DNA of 64,000 bases from Aegilops tauschii subsp. strangulata (GCF_002575655.3 NC_053036.3:644016736-644080735), one strand, 5' to 3'; positions 44,435 through 56,144 are shown, numbered from the stretch's first letter. Notes: generated by a model from the letters alone, not told the origin. Numbers and translations: made by a program.

Positions 44435-46141
44435 TGTTGGAAATATGCCCTAGAGGCAATAATAAAAGCATTATTATTATATTTCCTTGTTTATGATAAT
44501 TGTCTTTATTCATGCTATAATTGTGTTATCCGGAAATCGTAATACATGTGTGAATAACAGACACCAACATGTCCCTAGTAAGCCTCTAGTTGACTAGCTC
44601 GTTGATCAACAGATAGTCATGGTTTCCTGACTATGGACATTGGATGTCATTGATAACGAGATCACATCATTAGGAGAATGATGTGATGGACAAGACCCAA
44701 TCCTAAACATAGCATAAGATCGTATAGTTCGTTTGCTAGAGTTTTTCCAATGTCAAGTATCCTTTCCTTAGACCATGAGATCGTGTAACTCCCGGATACC
44801 GTAGGAGTGCTTTGGGTTTACCAAACGTCACAACATAACTGGGTGACTATAAAGGTATACTACGGGTATCTCCGAAAGTGTCTGTTGGGTTGACACGGAT
44901 CGAGATTGGGATTCGTCACTCCGTGTGACGGAGAGGTATCAATGGGCCCACTCGGTAATGCATCATCATTATGAGCTCAAAGTGACCAAGTGTCTGGTCA
45001 CGGGATCATGCATTGCGGTACGAGTAAAGTGACTTGCCGGTAACGAGATTGAACGAGGTATTGGGATACCGACGATCGAATCTCGGGCAAGTAACATACC
45101 GATTGACGAAGGGAATTGTATACGGGGTTGTTTGAATCCTCGACATCGTGGTTCATCCGATGAGATCATCGAGGAGCATGTGGGAGCCAACATGGGTATC
45201 CAGATCCCTCTGTTGGTTATTGACCGGAGAGCGATCTCGGTCATGTCTACATGTCTCCCGAACCCGTAGGGTCTACACACTTAAGGTTCGGTGACGCTAG
45301 GGTTGTGAAGATATGTATATGCAGTAACCCAAATGTTGTTCGGAGTCCCGGATGAGATCCCGGACATCACGAGGAGTTTCGGAATAGTCTGGAGGTAAAT
45401 AATTATATATAGGAAGTGCTATTTCGGCCATCGGGACAAGTTTCGGGGTCACCGGTATTGTACCGGGACCACCGGAAGGGTCCCGGGGGTCCACCGGGGG
45501 GGCCACCCATCCCGGAGGGCCCCATGGGCCAAAAGTGGGGAGGGGAACCAGCCCATAGTGGGCTGGTGCGCCCCCCTAGGCCCACCCCATGCGCCTAGGG
45601 TTGAAACCCTAGGGGTGGGGGGGCGCCTCACCTTGGCTTGGGGGCCACTCCAGCCCTGGCCGCCGCCCCCCTAGGAGATCCCATCTCCTAGGGCCGGCGC
45701 CCCCCCTAGGGGACTATATAAAGGGAGGGGGAGGGAGGCAGCCGCACCCTGCATCTCTGGCGCCTCCCTCTCCCCTGCTACACATCTCTCCCTCGTAGTA
45801 CACGGCGAAGCCCTGCTACTGTGACGCCTTGCATCCACCACCACGCCATCGTGCTGCTGGATCTTCATCAACCTCTCCTTTCCCCTTGCTGGATCAAGAA
45901 GGAGGAGACGTCATCCGGTCCGTACGTGTGTTGGTCGCGGAGGTGCCGTCCGTTCGGCGCTTGGTCATAGGTGATTCGGATCACGTCGTGTACGACTACC
46001 TCATCCCCGTTCTTTGAACGCTTCCGCTCGCAATCTACAAAGGTATGTAGATGCATCCGATCACTCGTTGCTAGATGAACTCATAGATGGATCTTGGTGA
46101 AACCGTAGGAAATTTTTTGTTTTCTGCAACATTCCCCAACA
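44435..46141 (+). repeat. Angela-like LTR 3 (outer 3')
   Basis: 1707 bp; starts TGTTGGAAATATGCCC after the polypurine tract GTGCAAGTGGGAGAC and ends CATTCCCCAACA before the right target-site duplication GTGAC. Carries many private differences from LTR1 and LTR2 in its right half. Confidence 0.95.
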
Positions 46142-46146
46142 GTGAC

Positions 46147-48393
46147 CACCCGATGTGGCTGTACTCGGGTCTTGAAGACACCACTCGGATCCACCCGGAG
46201 GAGGTCACCGATGAGATGATGGAAGGGTGGCTGTTGAGCATCACAGGGAACAAAGACAACCCCGAGGAGCCAGGAGGGTTCCTCCACTCGACAACACATA
46301 CGAAGTGGACCAGGTCTGACCTTATGCTCCTGACTGAGATCTTGCTTTCTTCATTGGTCTTCTTTGAATTGGTCGATTGACTTTTGTCTTGTCTGTTGTT
46401 TTCCAGGCAACTATCGAGATGTACTCGACGCCCAACGGGGCGCAGGAGCCGACTGAGGAAGGGGAGGCGAGCGGAGGTGAGAGCGGAGATGACAAGCCGA
46501 GTGGGAATCCGATGGCGCAGGAGAGGGAGACGACGACGTCGACTCCAGCGAAGAGGAGGAGGAGGAAGTTGACCCCCCCCCCCCCCCCGCTCAGAGAGGC
46601 GATCCAAGCTTACGCACGATCCGGCGCGGGAACGTGGTAAGTCGACTGCTCCTGTTGGGCAGTTGTCGAAACGCCCTCGGACCTCTTCTCCTACGCCGAC
46701 CGAAAAGGCTCCCAAGCACCCACGCGCGACGCCGTCCAAGCCGCCCAAGGCTCTGCCCAAGATGAAGATGACTGTCCCCACCATCTCTGGGTAATAATAG
46801 AACTTGTTTTCCTTTGTCGACCGAGGACGGGTCTTTGGTCGATTCACTGAACCAACTGATTGACTTTCAGGATTTGCAGCGCTGCTACTTCCGAGCTCTC
46901 CGCCAAAGACGACGATCAAGAGATGGAGGATGCTATTACTTCCAACCCTGGTATGATTACTAATGTTCTGCCTTGAGTCGACTGGATATTTATTGCAACT
47001 CTGGTCGATTGAATTTTTCCTTGTAGCTCCTCCTCATGTTATTAACCTCCCGGACGACGACGACGTGCCGCTGAGAGTGAGAAGGAACAAGGGGGCGTTG
47101 GCTAGCAAGACCCACCGATCTGCTCCGGCGTCTGAGGCCGTAGCTCTGGATGGTGGTGATACCACTCGGGCTTCTGTGACTTTCGCTGTTCCCCTGACGA
47201 GCGTGCGGCCTTCGACGTCGACCGCAAATCCTCCTTCGCTTTTTGCCACGTACCCCGTCCCTGAGGACCAAGCGAGTGCCGCGAAAGAAGATATACGTCA
47301 GGCGGGGATCATGATGGAACAAGTGAAAGTGGCTCGGGAAGCCAACCAAGCAGCTTATGACGCGAGTTCGGCTCTTCAGAGCAACGTCCAGGTCAGTCGA
47401 CTCAACACTTGGTCTGTTACGATATGCTGTTTGAAGAATCTCTTTTCCGAAGATCTTTATATCTGTACACCCACTGGGTGTGTCTTCCATCTTTTTGGAT
47501 GAGTGGGGGCACGCTAAGTGCACCCACTGGGTGTAGTCCCCGAGACTACGGTGGACTGCTGGCAGTCGACTGTAGTCTTTATACTGTGTTGCTGTAGTTG
47601 TACTCCTTCACTCGGTCTGGTCAGGCCATGTCGAATGGAACTGTATCCGGTCGACTGCGGATAGTCGATTTTTTTTTCAAAAGCCAGTGGGGGCACGCTG
47701 AGTTCACCCACTGGGTGTAGTCCCCGAGACTACTGTCGAATGTTTTTGATTCGGCTGTGGTCTTAGAAACGCCATCATTGTCACTTAGTTACTCGGAAGT
47801 AACTTATCTTGGACGTCTGTCGACTGATTTTTTTTGCAGAAGTCCTGCGAACTTGTAGCTTGCTATACTGAGTTGGAGAATAAGCAGATCCAGCTCAACC
47901 TTGACTTGAAGCTTGCTCGAGAGAACTTGAAGAAGGCGCAAGAGGAAGCAAAAGGTATGGCTGGTGAGGTTCTCCACTCTTGACGAGTGACTTTTCTTTC
48001 TTGTCCATTCCTGATGTTGATTTCACTCGACTTGCCGCAGATAAACTGGAAGAAGCTCTGAAGAAGAAGGATCAAGATCTTGCAGAAGCACAGAAAGAGG
48101 CCTTGAACAAAACGAAGCTTGCAGAAGAGAAACTGGCTTCGGTCAGAACTCTTGAACATGAGAATTCCAGACTGAAGACTGCTCTCAAGACAGCTAATCA
48201 AGAGGTCAGCCGATTGAAGAACGACAAGATGGTTCTGCACGACCAGGCGGGTGAGCTGGCGGGGAAGGTAAACGATCTGGAGGTTTATCTCGGTGGACTT
48301 GCCAAGAAGTTGTTCGTCATGCTCGAAGGTAATTACTTCGACCTGGCTGTCATGCAGTTACCAAGCCCGCGTAAGGCCACTGTCTCCGAGTGA
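46147..48393 (+). pseudogene. Gypsy-associated antisense ORF, 3' part with coiled-coil exons
   Basis: Continuation of 19005-19833 after the Angela array. The first exon resumes with HPMWLYSGLEDTTRIHPEEV and ends at a donor at 46313/46314. Later exons include an acidic/Ser-rich stretch (MYSTPNGAQEPTEEGEASGG), a C-run at about 46575 that may shift the frame, INLPDDDDVPLRVRRNKG (47040 on), and two Lys/Glu-rich coiled-coil segments: ELENKQIQLNLDLKLARENL (47870 on) and DKLEEALKKKDQDLAEAQKE to about 48330. TAA/TGA-rich introns carry short direct repeats, one of ~184 bp spacing around GTGGGGGCACGCT (47503, 47686). Intron limits are uncertain. The gene is interrupted upstream, so no full product is expected. 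Its role in the element is unknown. Confidence 0.6.
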
Positions 48394-48976
48394 GAGGTTT
48401 GCTCTACACTCGGTAGGATTTTACATACTTAGGCGAGTACTTGCTGCAACTAAGCCTCCGAGTGGGAGGTTTGCTCACCACTCGGTAGGATTTTTAAACA
48501 CTTAGGCGAGCACTGGGCTGCAGCTAAGCCCCCGAGTGGGAGTCAGGCTCACCACTCGGTAGGATTTTCAAACACTTAGGCGAGTACTGGGCTGCAGCTA
48601 AGCCCCCGAGTGGGAGGTTTGCTCTCCACTCGGTAGGATTTTATATACTTAGGCGAGTACTTGGACTGCAGCTAAGCCTCCGAGTGGGAGGTTTGCTCAC
48701 CACTCGATAGGATTTTTAAACACTTAGGCGAGCACTGGGCTGCAGCTAAGCCTCCGAGTGGGAGTTAGGCTCACCACTCGGTAGGATTTTCAAACACTTA
48801 GGCGAGTACTTGGACTGCATCTAAGCCCCCGAGTGGGAGTCAGGCTCACCACTCGGTAGGATTTTCAAACAATTAGGCAAGCACTGAGCTGCAGCTAAGC
48901 CTCCGAGTGTGAGTCAGGCTCACCACTCGGTAGGATTTTTTTTGCAAACTTAGGCAAAACGGATTCGCAGCTAAGC
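48386..48976. repeat. Tandem array of 72-75-bp units in the Gypsy element
   Basis: Eight starts of CCGAGTG at 48386, 48458, 48532, 48606, 48680, 48754, 48829 and 48903. Each unit contains CCGAGTGG and, about 20 bp later, its reverse complement CCACTCGG, so each can form a small hairpin, followed by TAGGATTTT...CACTTAGGCGAG and CTGCAGCTAAGCC. It lies between the 3' ends of the antisense gene and of gag-pol. 48977-49093 is the spacer to the integrase stop. Confidence 0.93.
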
Positions 48977-49093
48977 CACCCACTGGGGGATTTCATACGC
49001 AAACAGAAGTGACAGCAATTACTGGAACACTCTTGTCTTTGATAAAAATAAACTACATAAGTTTTTCTTATTACATCTCATCCGAGTGAGAAT

Positions 49094-50215
49094 TCAAGTG
49101 TAAAATGGGCGGAGTAGTTCCACATTCCAAGCTTGTGGCTCGTTGATCCGGCGGTCAACATTGTAGAGGTGATATACTCCATTGTGGAGGACTCTGGTGA
49201 CGATGAAGGGACCTTCCCAAGTAGGGGCAAGTTTGTGTGGTTTCTGTTGATCCACTCGGAGGACCAAATCTCCTTCTTGGAAGGCTCGACTCTTCACATT
49301 TCTTGCATGGAATCGACGCAAGTCTTGCTGATAAATGGTCGATCTGATCATAGCCATTTCTCTCTCCTCCTCTAGGAGGTCGACTGCGTCTTGCCGGGCT
49401 TGCTCTGCTTCGTCTTCGGTGTAAAGTTCGACTCGGGGTGCATTGTGAAGTAGATCACTCGGCAGGACTGCTTCGACTCCGTAAACCAGAAAGAATGGCA
49501 TTCTTCCAGTCGACCGGTTCGGGGTGGTCCTCAATCCCCACAAAACTGACGGAAGCTCGTCGACCCAAGCGCCTGTTGCGTGCTTGAGATCACGCATCAG
49601 TCGAGGCTTCAGTCCTTTGAGAATCAGACCATTTGCTCTTTCAGCTTGTCCATTCGACTGGGGATGTGCGACCGACGCGTAGTCGACTCGTGTGCCTTGA
49701 GAGGCGCAAAAAGCGCTGAACTTGTCTGAATCGAAGTTTGACCCGTTGTCAGTGATGATGCTATGCGGGACTCCATATCTGAATATCAACTCTCTGACGA
49801 AACTGATAGCAGTACTAGCATCGAGATTCTTGATGGGCTTAGCTTCAATCCATTTGGTGAACTTGTCGACTGCCACAAGCACATGTGTGAATCCGCTCCT
49901 GCCTGTTCTCAGTGGACCAACCATGTCTAGTCCCCAAACAGTGAAGGGCCAGACGAGTGGAATGGTCTTCAGGGCTGATGCTGGTTTGTGCGACATGTTG
50001 GAGTAGAACTGGCAGCCTTCACACTTGTCGACTATCTCTTTCGCCATTTCATTTGCTCTGGGCCAGTAAAAACCCGCTCGGTATGCTTTGGCCACAATGG
50101 TCCGAGAGGACGCATGGTGACCACAGGTCCCCGAGTGGATATCATCAAGGATTATCTGACCTTCTTCTGGCGTTATGCACTTCTGACCGATTCCAGTTGC
50201 GCTTTCTCTATACAA
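49094..50215 (-). pseudogene. Gypsy integrase region
   Basis: Last part of the Gypsy polyprotein, 373 codons open to a natural C-terminus (QAWNVELLRPFYT). It contains the zinc-binding region (HHASSRTIVAKAYRAGFYWP, then CEGCQFY) and the catalytic core: VWGLDMVGPL, IITDNGSNFDSDKF and SNGQAERANG supply the D, D and E. A C-terminal chromatin/GPY-like segment (HKLAPTWEGPFIVTRVLHNG) follows. It is in the same frame as the RNase H ORF upstream, with two stops between (near 50412 and 50263), so the true protein continued through. No chromodomain is seen. These residues look intact, but the polyprotein as a whole is broken. Confidence 0.9.
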
Positions 50216-50410
50216 CTGTCCTTTTATGACTGTGAATGCTTTAGATCGACGGACGATCTGTCAAGCCTCTTCTTCGTCCTCTGGAAGTTCTTTCCTCAAG
50301 ATATACGCAATGTATGGTATCGTCCAGTCGAGAGTGATTGCCAAGACTTCCATGATTAGGTCGACCACAGCAGGAACTTCGACTTCAGTCGGATCTGTGG
50401 CACTTTTCGG

Positions 50411-52242
50411 CTACGGGGCTTCTTCTGTAAAAGGATCCTCCTGGACTGACGGTGAGCGGATGTGCTCCAGAAACACATTGCTGGGAATGGCTTCTCTCTT
50501 GGAGCCTATCTTTGCCAAATCATCAACTGCCTGATTTTTCAGTCGGGGAATGTGATGAAGCTCTAACCCCTCGAATTTCTTTTCCAACTTTCTCACTGCA
50601 TTGCAGTAGCCAGTCATAGCTGGACTTCTGACGTCCCACTCCTTCATCACCTGATTAACCACCAAATCTGAATCGCCATAGACTATGAGGCGACGGACGC
50701 CGAGTGAAATGGCCATGCGCAACCCATACAAAAGTGCTTCATATTCTGCTTCGTTATTGGAGGAATCGAAGTGAATCTGGAGAACGTATCTGAGCTTATC
50801 TCCTCGGGGGGAAACCAATACTACCCCAGCACCGGAACCATTCAGCATCTTAGATCCATCGAAGAACATGGTCCAATGCTCCGAGTGAACTTGAGTCGGA
50901 AGTTGCTGTTCGATCCACTCGGCGACGAAATCTGCAATTGCTTGGGACTTGATAGCTTTCTTCGCCTCAAACTTGATATCCAAGGGAAGAAGTTCAATCA
51001 CCCATTTGGCCACTTGACCAGTTGCATCTCTATTGTGCAGAATCTCTGACAGTGGAGCGTCGCTGACGACTGTAATGGAATGATCAGAGAAGTAGTGTGC
51101 AACCTTCTTCGTGGTCATGTAAATCCCATATACAAGCTTCTGGTAATGAGGATATCTTTGTTTTGAAGGGGTCAAAACTTCAGACACGTAGTATACTGGG
51201 CGCTGAAATCTGAAGGCCTTTCCTTCCTCTTCCCGCTCGACCGTAAGTACTGTACTGACAACTTGTCCCATGGCCGCAATGTAAAGCAGCAGAGGCTCTT
51301 TACTGATTGGGGCAGCAAGCACCGGCTGGGTGGAGAGCAGAGCTTTGAGGTCTGCAAATGCTGCATCAGCTTTGGAGTCCACTCGAACTTGTCAGACTTC
51401 TTCATCAGTCGGTAAAGAGGCAACGCCTTTTCACCGAGACGAGAAATGAATCGACTTAGAGCGGCCAAGCAACCTGTAAGCTTCTGGACATCGTGCACAC
51501 GCACAGGGCGCTTCATCCGGAGTATGGTGCCAACTTTCTCGGGATTGGCGTCGATTCCTCGTTCGGAAACGAGAAAACCGAGTAACTTTCCACCCGGAAC
51601 TCCGAATGTGTACTTTGATGGATTGAGCTTGATATCATACCTCCTGAGGTTGGCAAAGGTTTCAGCAAGGTCAGTCAGCGGGTCGGAACCTTTCCGTGAC
51701 TTGACCACAATATCATCCATGTATGCTTCCACGTTCCGACTGATCTGAGTGAGCAAACACTTCTGAATCATCCTCATGAACGTGGCTCCGGCGTTCTTGA
51801 GGCCGAAAGGCATGGTGACATAACAGAAGCACCCGAATGGAGTGATGAAAGCTGTTTTGATCTCATCGGGCCCATACAGACGGATCTGATGGTACCCGGA
51901 ATAGGCATCTAGAAAAGACAATCGCTCACACCCCGCGGTCGAGTCGACTATTTGGTCGATGCGAGGGAGAGGAAAATGATCTTTCGGGCAGGCCCGATTA
52001 ATATGTTTAAAGTCGATGCACATGCGAAGCGACTTGTCCTTCTTGGGGACCATGACAACATTGGCGAGCCACTCGGAGTGGTAAATCTCTCGGATGAACT
52101 CCGCTGCTAAGAGCCGAGCCACCTCCTCGCCAATAGATTTCCTCTTCTGGACGGCGGACCGTCGAAGATGTTCTTTCACAGGCTTGAACTTTGGGTCGAC
52201 TCGTAGACGGTGCTCAGCCAGCCCCCTGGGAACTCCAGGCAT
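50411..52242 (-). pseudogene. Gypsy reverse transcriptase and RNase H, frameshifted
   Basis: Reverse transcriptase: SEWLANVVMVPKKDKSLRMC, IDQIVDSTAGCERLSFLDAY, YVTMPFGLKNAGATFMRM and the catalytic YMDD in VEAYMDDIVVKSRKG. Connection and RNase H follow: SKMLNGSGAGVVLVSPRGDK, SNNEAEYEALLYGLRMA, YGDSDLVVNQVM. One frameshift near 51376 separates the two. The reverse transcriptase is in the same frame as gag-protease, with one stop between them at 52306-52308; RNase H is in the integrase frame. The order protease-RT-RNase H-integrase is Gypsy-type. Confidence 0.9.
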
Positions 52243-52305
52243 GTCAGAAGGCTTCCATGCGAAGATGTCCCAGTTCTCACGGAGGAACTGGATGAGCGCT
52301 TCTTC

Positions 52306-55300
52306 CTATTTGGAGTCGAGCGTCGTTGAGATGTGAGTCGGAGTAGCATTGGGGTCGGTCGGGTGAATGTGGACTGGCTTAGTTTCACCGGACGACTGAA
52401 AAGCTGATTCTGAAGCAGGCTTCTTGGCTCGCAGCAATTCACTCGGATCAACGGTCTTCTGGTACTCTTGTAGCTCGACCACTGCCATCTGAGCATCAGC
52501 AATCTTTGAGCCTTTCTGAAAACACTCCTCTGCTTTCCTCCGATTGCCTGTAACAGTGATCACACCTCTGGGGCCAGGCATCTTCAACTTAAGATACACA
52601 TAGCACGGTCGAGCCATGAAGCGTGCATAGGCTGGCCTGCCCAGAATAGCATGATAAGCACTCTGGAAGTCCACAACCTCAAATGTTAACTTTTCCTTGC
52701 GGTAATTCTTTGAATCACCGAAAACCACATCGAGAGCAATCTGGCCGAGTGATTCGGCTTTCTTTCCATGAATGACTCCATGGAAACTCATGTTGCTGGC
52801 ACTGAGCCTGGACATCGGAATGCCCATCCCTTTCAACGTTTCTGCATATAGTATGTTCAGGCCGCTGCCACCATCCATCAGGACTTTGGTCAGTTGAGTG
52901 CCTTCGACGACTGGGTCGACCACCAGAGCTTGCCTCCCGGGGGTGGCAATGTGCGTGGGGTGATCAGACTGGTCGAACGTGATGGCAGTCTGAGACCACT
53001 TCAGGTAACTGGTTGTTGCCGGGGCAACCATATTCACTTCACAGTTAATGACTTTCAGTCGACTTTTGCTCTCGACGTCAGCAAAAATCATCAAGGTGGA
53101 ATTGACTTGGGGGTACCCGTCGTCACTATCTTCCTTATCCTCAACCTTGTCTGACTCTTTTTCCTTGTCCTTGGACTGCTTGCCCTGGAACTGCTGGATC
53201 AGGAGCCGACACTGTCGAGTGGTATGCTTTGGGTAAATGAGTTTGCCCTCTTCATCTTTCTTGGTGTGAATGTGATACGGCATATCCAAAACATCATTTC
53301 CGTCTTGATATTTAACTTTCTTGGGGTTCCAGGGTCCCTTGGGTTTCTCCTTAAATTTTCCCTGGGTTACGGCCAGGGCCTCCCCAGGAGCGGCTGGCTC
53401 GGCCTTCTGCTTCTGTTTCCGACTGGAATTGCCTCCGGTTTCCTGGGCGACTGCTTTCTGCTTGCCACTCCGGAGCCGATCTTCATCTTCACCATTAGCG
53501 TATTTGGTGGCAATTTCCATCATCCGATTCAGAGACATTTCTCCGGTCCGACCGAACTTCAGATTCAACTCTCTGTTCTTGACGCCTTCTTTAAAGGCGC
53601 AAACTGCCTGGTGATCTGGTACATTCTCAACCGTGTGATGCAAAGTGATCCACCTCTGGATGTAATCCCTCAAAGTTTCACTCGGTTTCTGCACGCAAGA
53701 CCGCAATTCTGTAAGGCCTGCCGGTCGCTTGCATGTTCCTTCAAAGGTCGTGACAAACACTCGGGAGAGGTCCTCCCAAGTGTAGATGCTACTGGGTGCT
53801 AGCTGATTCAGCCACGCTCTGGCTGAGCCCTCTAACAGGAGAGGCAAATGCTTCATAGCCACCTCATCATTGTCGCCGCCAATCTGGACAGCCACTCGGT
53901 AATCTTCGAGCCAAGTGTCAGGCTTAGACTCACCAGTGAACTTGCTGACTCCAGTCGCCAACCTGAAGTTGGGAGGAATCACTGCGGCCCTGATGGCTCG
54001 ACTGAAACACTCTGGCCCTGAAACATGTACTCTGCTGCTGGTAGGAGCATCTCTGTCATGTCCTTCTCTGTGAGCCCTGTTCCTGTCGACCAAACCTTGA
54101 ACGAGGATGGACCTCGCGTCAAAGCCTGGTTCCCTGGGGTCGACTGGAATCCTCCGCCCAACACTATGAGGGCGTCTGTCATCCTGCTGTCGAAGCGCAT
54201 ATGACCCACTCCTCGGGGGAGGGGTTGGCACTCAACGTCGATCATCACGATCGAATCGGTGATCATACTGCTCGTTTCTTCTGTACTGATCGGGTCGGTC
54301 TCCGCGTCCCTCACGCCTCGGGGGCGATCTTGGGCTGTGAGCCGACTGCACTGTATCCGCTGCAACGGATCGACTGTGGATCCTATTCCGCGACTGAGAG
54401 ACAGCGGAATTCTGGTTTCCCGCTGCCCGGAGCAACGCTCTGACTTGCAACAAGCCTCTGCCAGCTTCTGACTGTGAGGGATGAATTGATTCTGCTATTC
54501 GGGCCGCGGCTGCCAAGTTCTGAACGGGAGTTCGATATACCTGCATAGGTGGGAAAAGCTGACGTCGACTGGACTCAGGAGCCCGCTGACGTGCTTGCTC
54601 GTCGAGTGCTCGCTGGAGATTCTCCAGTCGAGTGCGCTCGGCCAAGTTAGCCAAGCGCGCGTCCTCCAAGGCCCGGGCCTCGGGGGTTTCTCCAACGATA
54701 GGAGTATGGGGTGCATCCATGTTCTGGCGGCGAAGCTCCTCTCGCTGCAGCGACGTGAGAGGCTCAGGGAGATACTCTTCGTGGGGATGCGACGGGTCAC
54801 CTCCACCTGCGCCTCCGTCGGTACGAGTAAAACCGGGAGGGCTGCGTGTCCCATCAATTGCCAGAACCTCCGCCGCAGGGTCACTGCTGTCGCATTCGGA
54901 TGCGGTCTCTGCGGAGCCAGTCGACAGGTCGAACAGGCCGTAGAGAGATTCGTCGGGCTCGATTGCCGCAACTTGTGGGGTGACCGACTGGCGAGCCACC
55001 GCATGCCTCACCCACCTCTGAAGTCTTGATCGACCAGAGCGCTTGCGCGGGCGAGAGATGAGGCGGGGAGATGAAACGGGAGCCGACTGATACTGGGTCG
55101 ACGGCTGCCGCAGGAGAACGCCGCGAACACACGCGCGAAAGTGCGTCGCCCCGCGGACGGGGAGCGCGTCGATGTCGAGCGGAGCCTCCTGAAGCCAAGC
55201 GGAGTCGTCGGCGATGAACGTGAGCGCGCCGAGACAGATCTCGCGGCCCTCCACCAAAACTCCGCATGAAACCATGATCGAGAAGATCGGAAAAATCGCA

Positions 55301-55314
55301 ACTCCTACAATCAA
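52306..55314 (-). pseudogene. Gypsy gag and protease
   Basis: A long minus-strand frame begun at the ATG ending at 55314, about 30 bp after the primer-binding site, and interrupted by a TGA at 54232-54234. The N-terminal 360 residues are Arg/Ser-rich and poorly conserved. The retrotransposon Gag domain follows (LLLEGSARAWLNQLAPSSIY, CVQKPSETLRDYIQRWITLH), then a Lys/Glu-rich linker. The protease has DGGS (TKVLMDGGSGLNILYAETLK) in place of the usual DTG/DSG. The frame ends at 52306-52308; the same frame then continues into reverse transcriptase. So gag-pol originally formed one frame, now broken by four stops and one frameshift. Confidence 0.85.
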
Positions 55315-55327
55315 GCGCTAAGATTCC

Positions 55328-55346
55328 GGCCCCACGGTGGGCGCCA
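55328..55346 (-). promoter_or_regulatory. Gypsy primer-binding site
   Basis: On the minus strand TGGCGCCCACCGTGGGGCC begins two bases after the 5' LTR end. TGGCGCC-type sites are common among grass Gypsy elements. Confidence 0.75.
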
Positions 55347-55348
55347 AC

Positions 55349-55893
55349 TGTCGTGGTTCTAAGTCTGACAGTGATGTAGGGGGGTAAGTATGGAGAGGCT
55401 AGATCCTAGCTATGTAGAAGCTGTAAGCACACAAAGATGTACGAGTTCAGACCCTTCTCGGAGGAAGTAAAAGCCCTACGTCTCGGTGCCCGGAGGCGGT
55501 CGACTGGATTATATGTGTGAGAATGACAGGGGTGCCAACCCTTGATACTGAGGAGGGGGTGGCTTATATAGAGTTCGCCAGCCCTCTCCTGCCCTCAGTA
55601 ATGCAGGATTTAAGGTACATTAAGGCTGGGCGTTACTGGTAACGCCCCTAATAAAGTGCTATAATGACCATAAAGACTACTTAATGATCGACCGTTTGCC
55701 TGCGAATGACTTTAGATCTCCTGGCAGTCGAGTGGTTGGCTTCATGGTCGAGTGATAGCTTCTTGGTCGAGTGTCTTGAACCCGTCAAGTGGGTACCTTC
55801 AAGTCGATTGAAAGGTGACTTCTTCTAGGGATGTCTTTGGGTAGGGCTCTTTGGACAGGTCCGTGCCCCTACCCTAGGTACATAGCTTCATCA
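55349..55893 (-). repeat. 5' LTR of the Gypsy element
   Basis: 545 bp, starts TGTCGTGGTTCTAAG and ends AGCTTCATCA in plus-strand reading. A minus-strand TATA-like site lies at about 55563-55573. CTGGC follows at 55894-55898. Confidence 0.92.
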
Positions 55894-56136
55894 CTGGCCA
55901 CCGGCGGGGCGTTGGAGTGAACGGTGGCGCAGGCAAACGGAGTCGCTGGTGATGTTGTCCACCACGCACACCACACAGCGGTTACTTATGTTAAACATAT
56001 AGAGCTAGATGCAACAACATGTTCAGCGCTCAAGTCGAAACTAACACAGCAACAGGAAAATGCTAGAGTCGAAGCTAAGCTGCACAAATGTTTAGCGCTC
56101 AAGTCAAAACTAACATATCAGCAGGAAAATGCTAAC
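55894..56136. repeat. Older sequence, continuation of segmental-duplication copy A
   Basis: Matches 58768-58965: GGGGCGTTGGAGT, GGCGCAGGCAAAC, ACATGTTCAGCGCTCAAGT. It contains a local ~68-bp tandem duplication (AGCGCTCAAGTC at about 56026 and 56094). On the minus strand a possible exon relic reads GGQFFFDHGR and ends at a donor (GCAGAG/GTAAGC) in the part left of the Gypsy. I do not recognise the protein. Confidence 0.75.
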
Positions 56137-56144
56137 CTCAGGAA

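Larger units (their letters stand above)
19834..46141 (+). mobile_element. Tandem Angela-like Copia array: LTR-internal-LTR-internal-LTR
   Basis: Three LTRs (19834-21508, 37434-39142, 44435-46141) alternate with two full internal domains. GTGAC occurs immediately before the first LTR (19829-19833) and immediately after the third (46142-46146), and nowhere in between as a junction. The whole array therefore behaves as one insertion that was internally duplicated, not as two insertions. It interrupts the antisense gene of the Gypsy. The first internal domain carries a 10.6-kb CACTA insertion. Confidence 0.92.
17915..55893 (-). mobile_element. Gypsy (Ty3) LTR retrotransposon, minus orientation, split by a nested array
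   Basis: Flanked by CTGGC on both sides (17910-17914 and 55894-55898). The LTRs start TGTCGTGGTTCTAAG and end AGCTTCATCA on the plus strand. Gag-pol runs on the minus strand (55314 to 49094), with the primer-binding site beside the right LTR. An opposite-strand ORF fills the space between integrase and the left (3') LTR. Internal Gypsy sequence is 18461-19833 plus 46142-55348; the rest is the Angela/CACTA insertion. Removing that insertion leaves about 11.7 kb. Domain order (RNase H before integrase) is Gypsy-type, and the antisense ORF fits the grass Tat/Retand-like group. I cannot name the family with certainty. Confidence 0.9.

Noticed and set aside
48386..48976. CRISPR-like regular repeats
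   Set aside because: Units are contiguous 72-75-bp tandem copies without unique spacers, inside a plant retrotransposon.
52894..55029. Plus-strand ORFs opposite Gypsy gag
   Set aside because: Antisense shadows of the gag-protease frame; the genuine antisense gene of this element is at 19005-19833 and 46147-48393.
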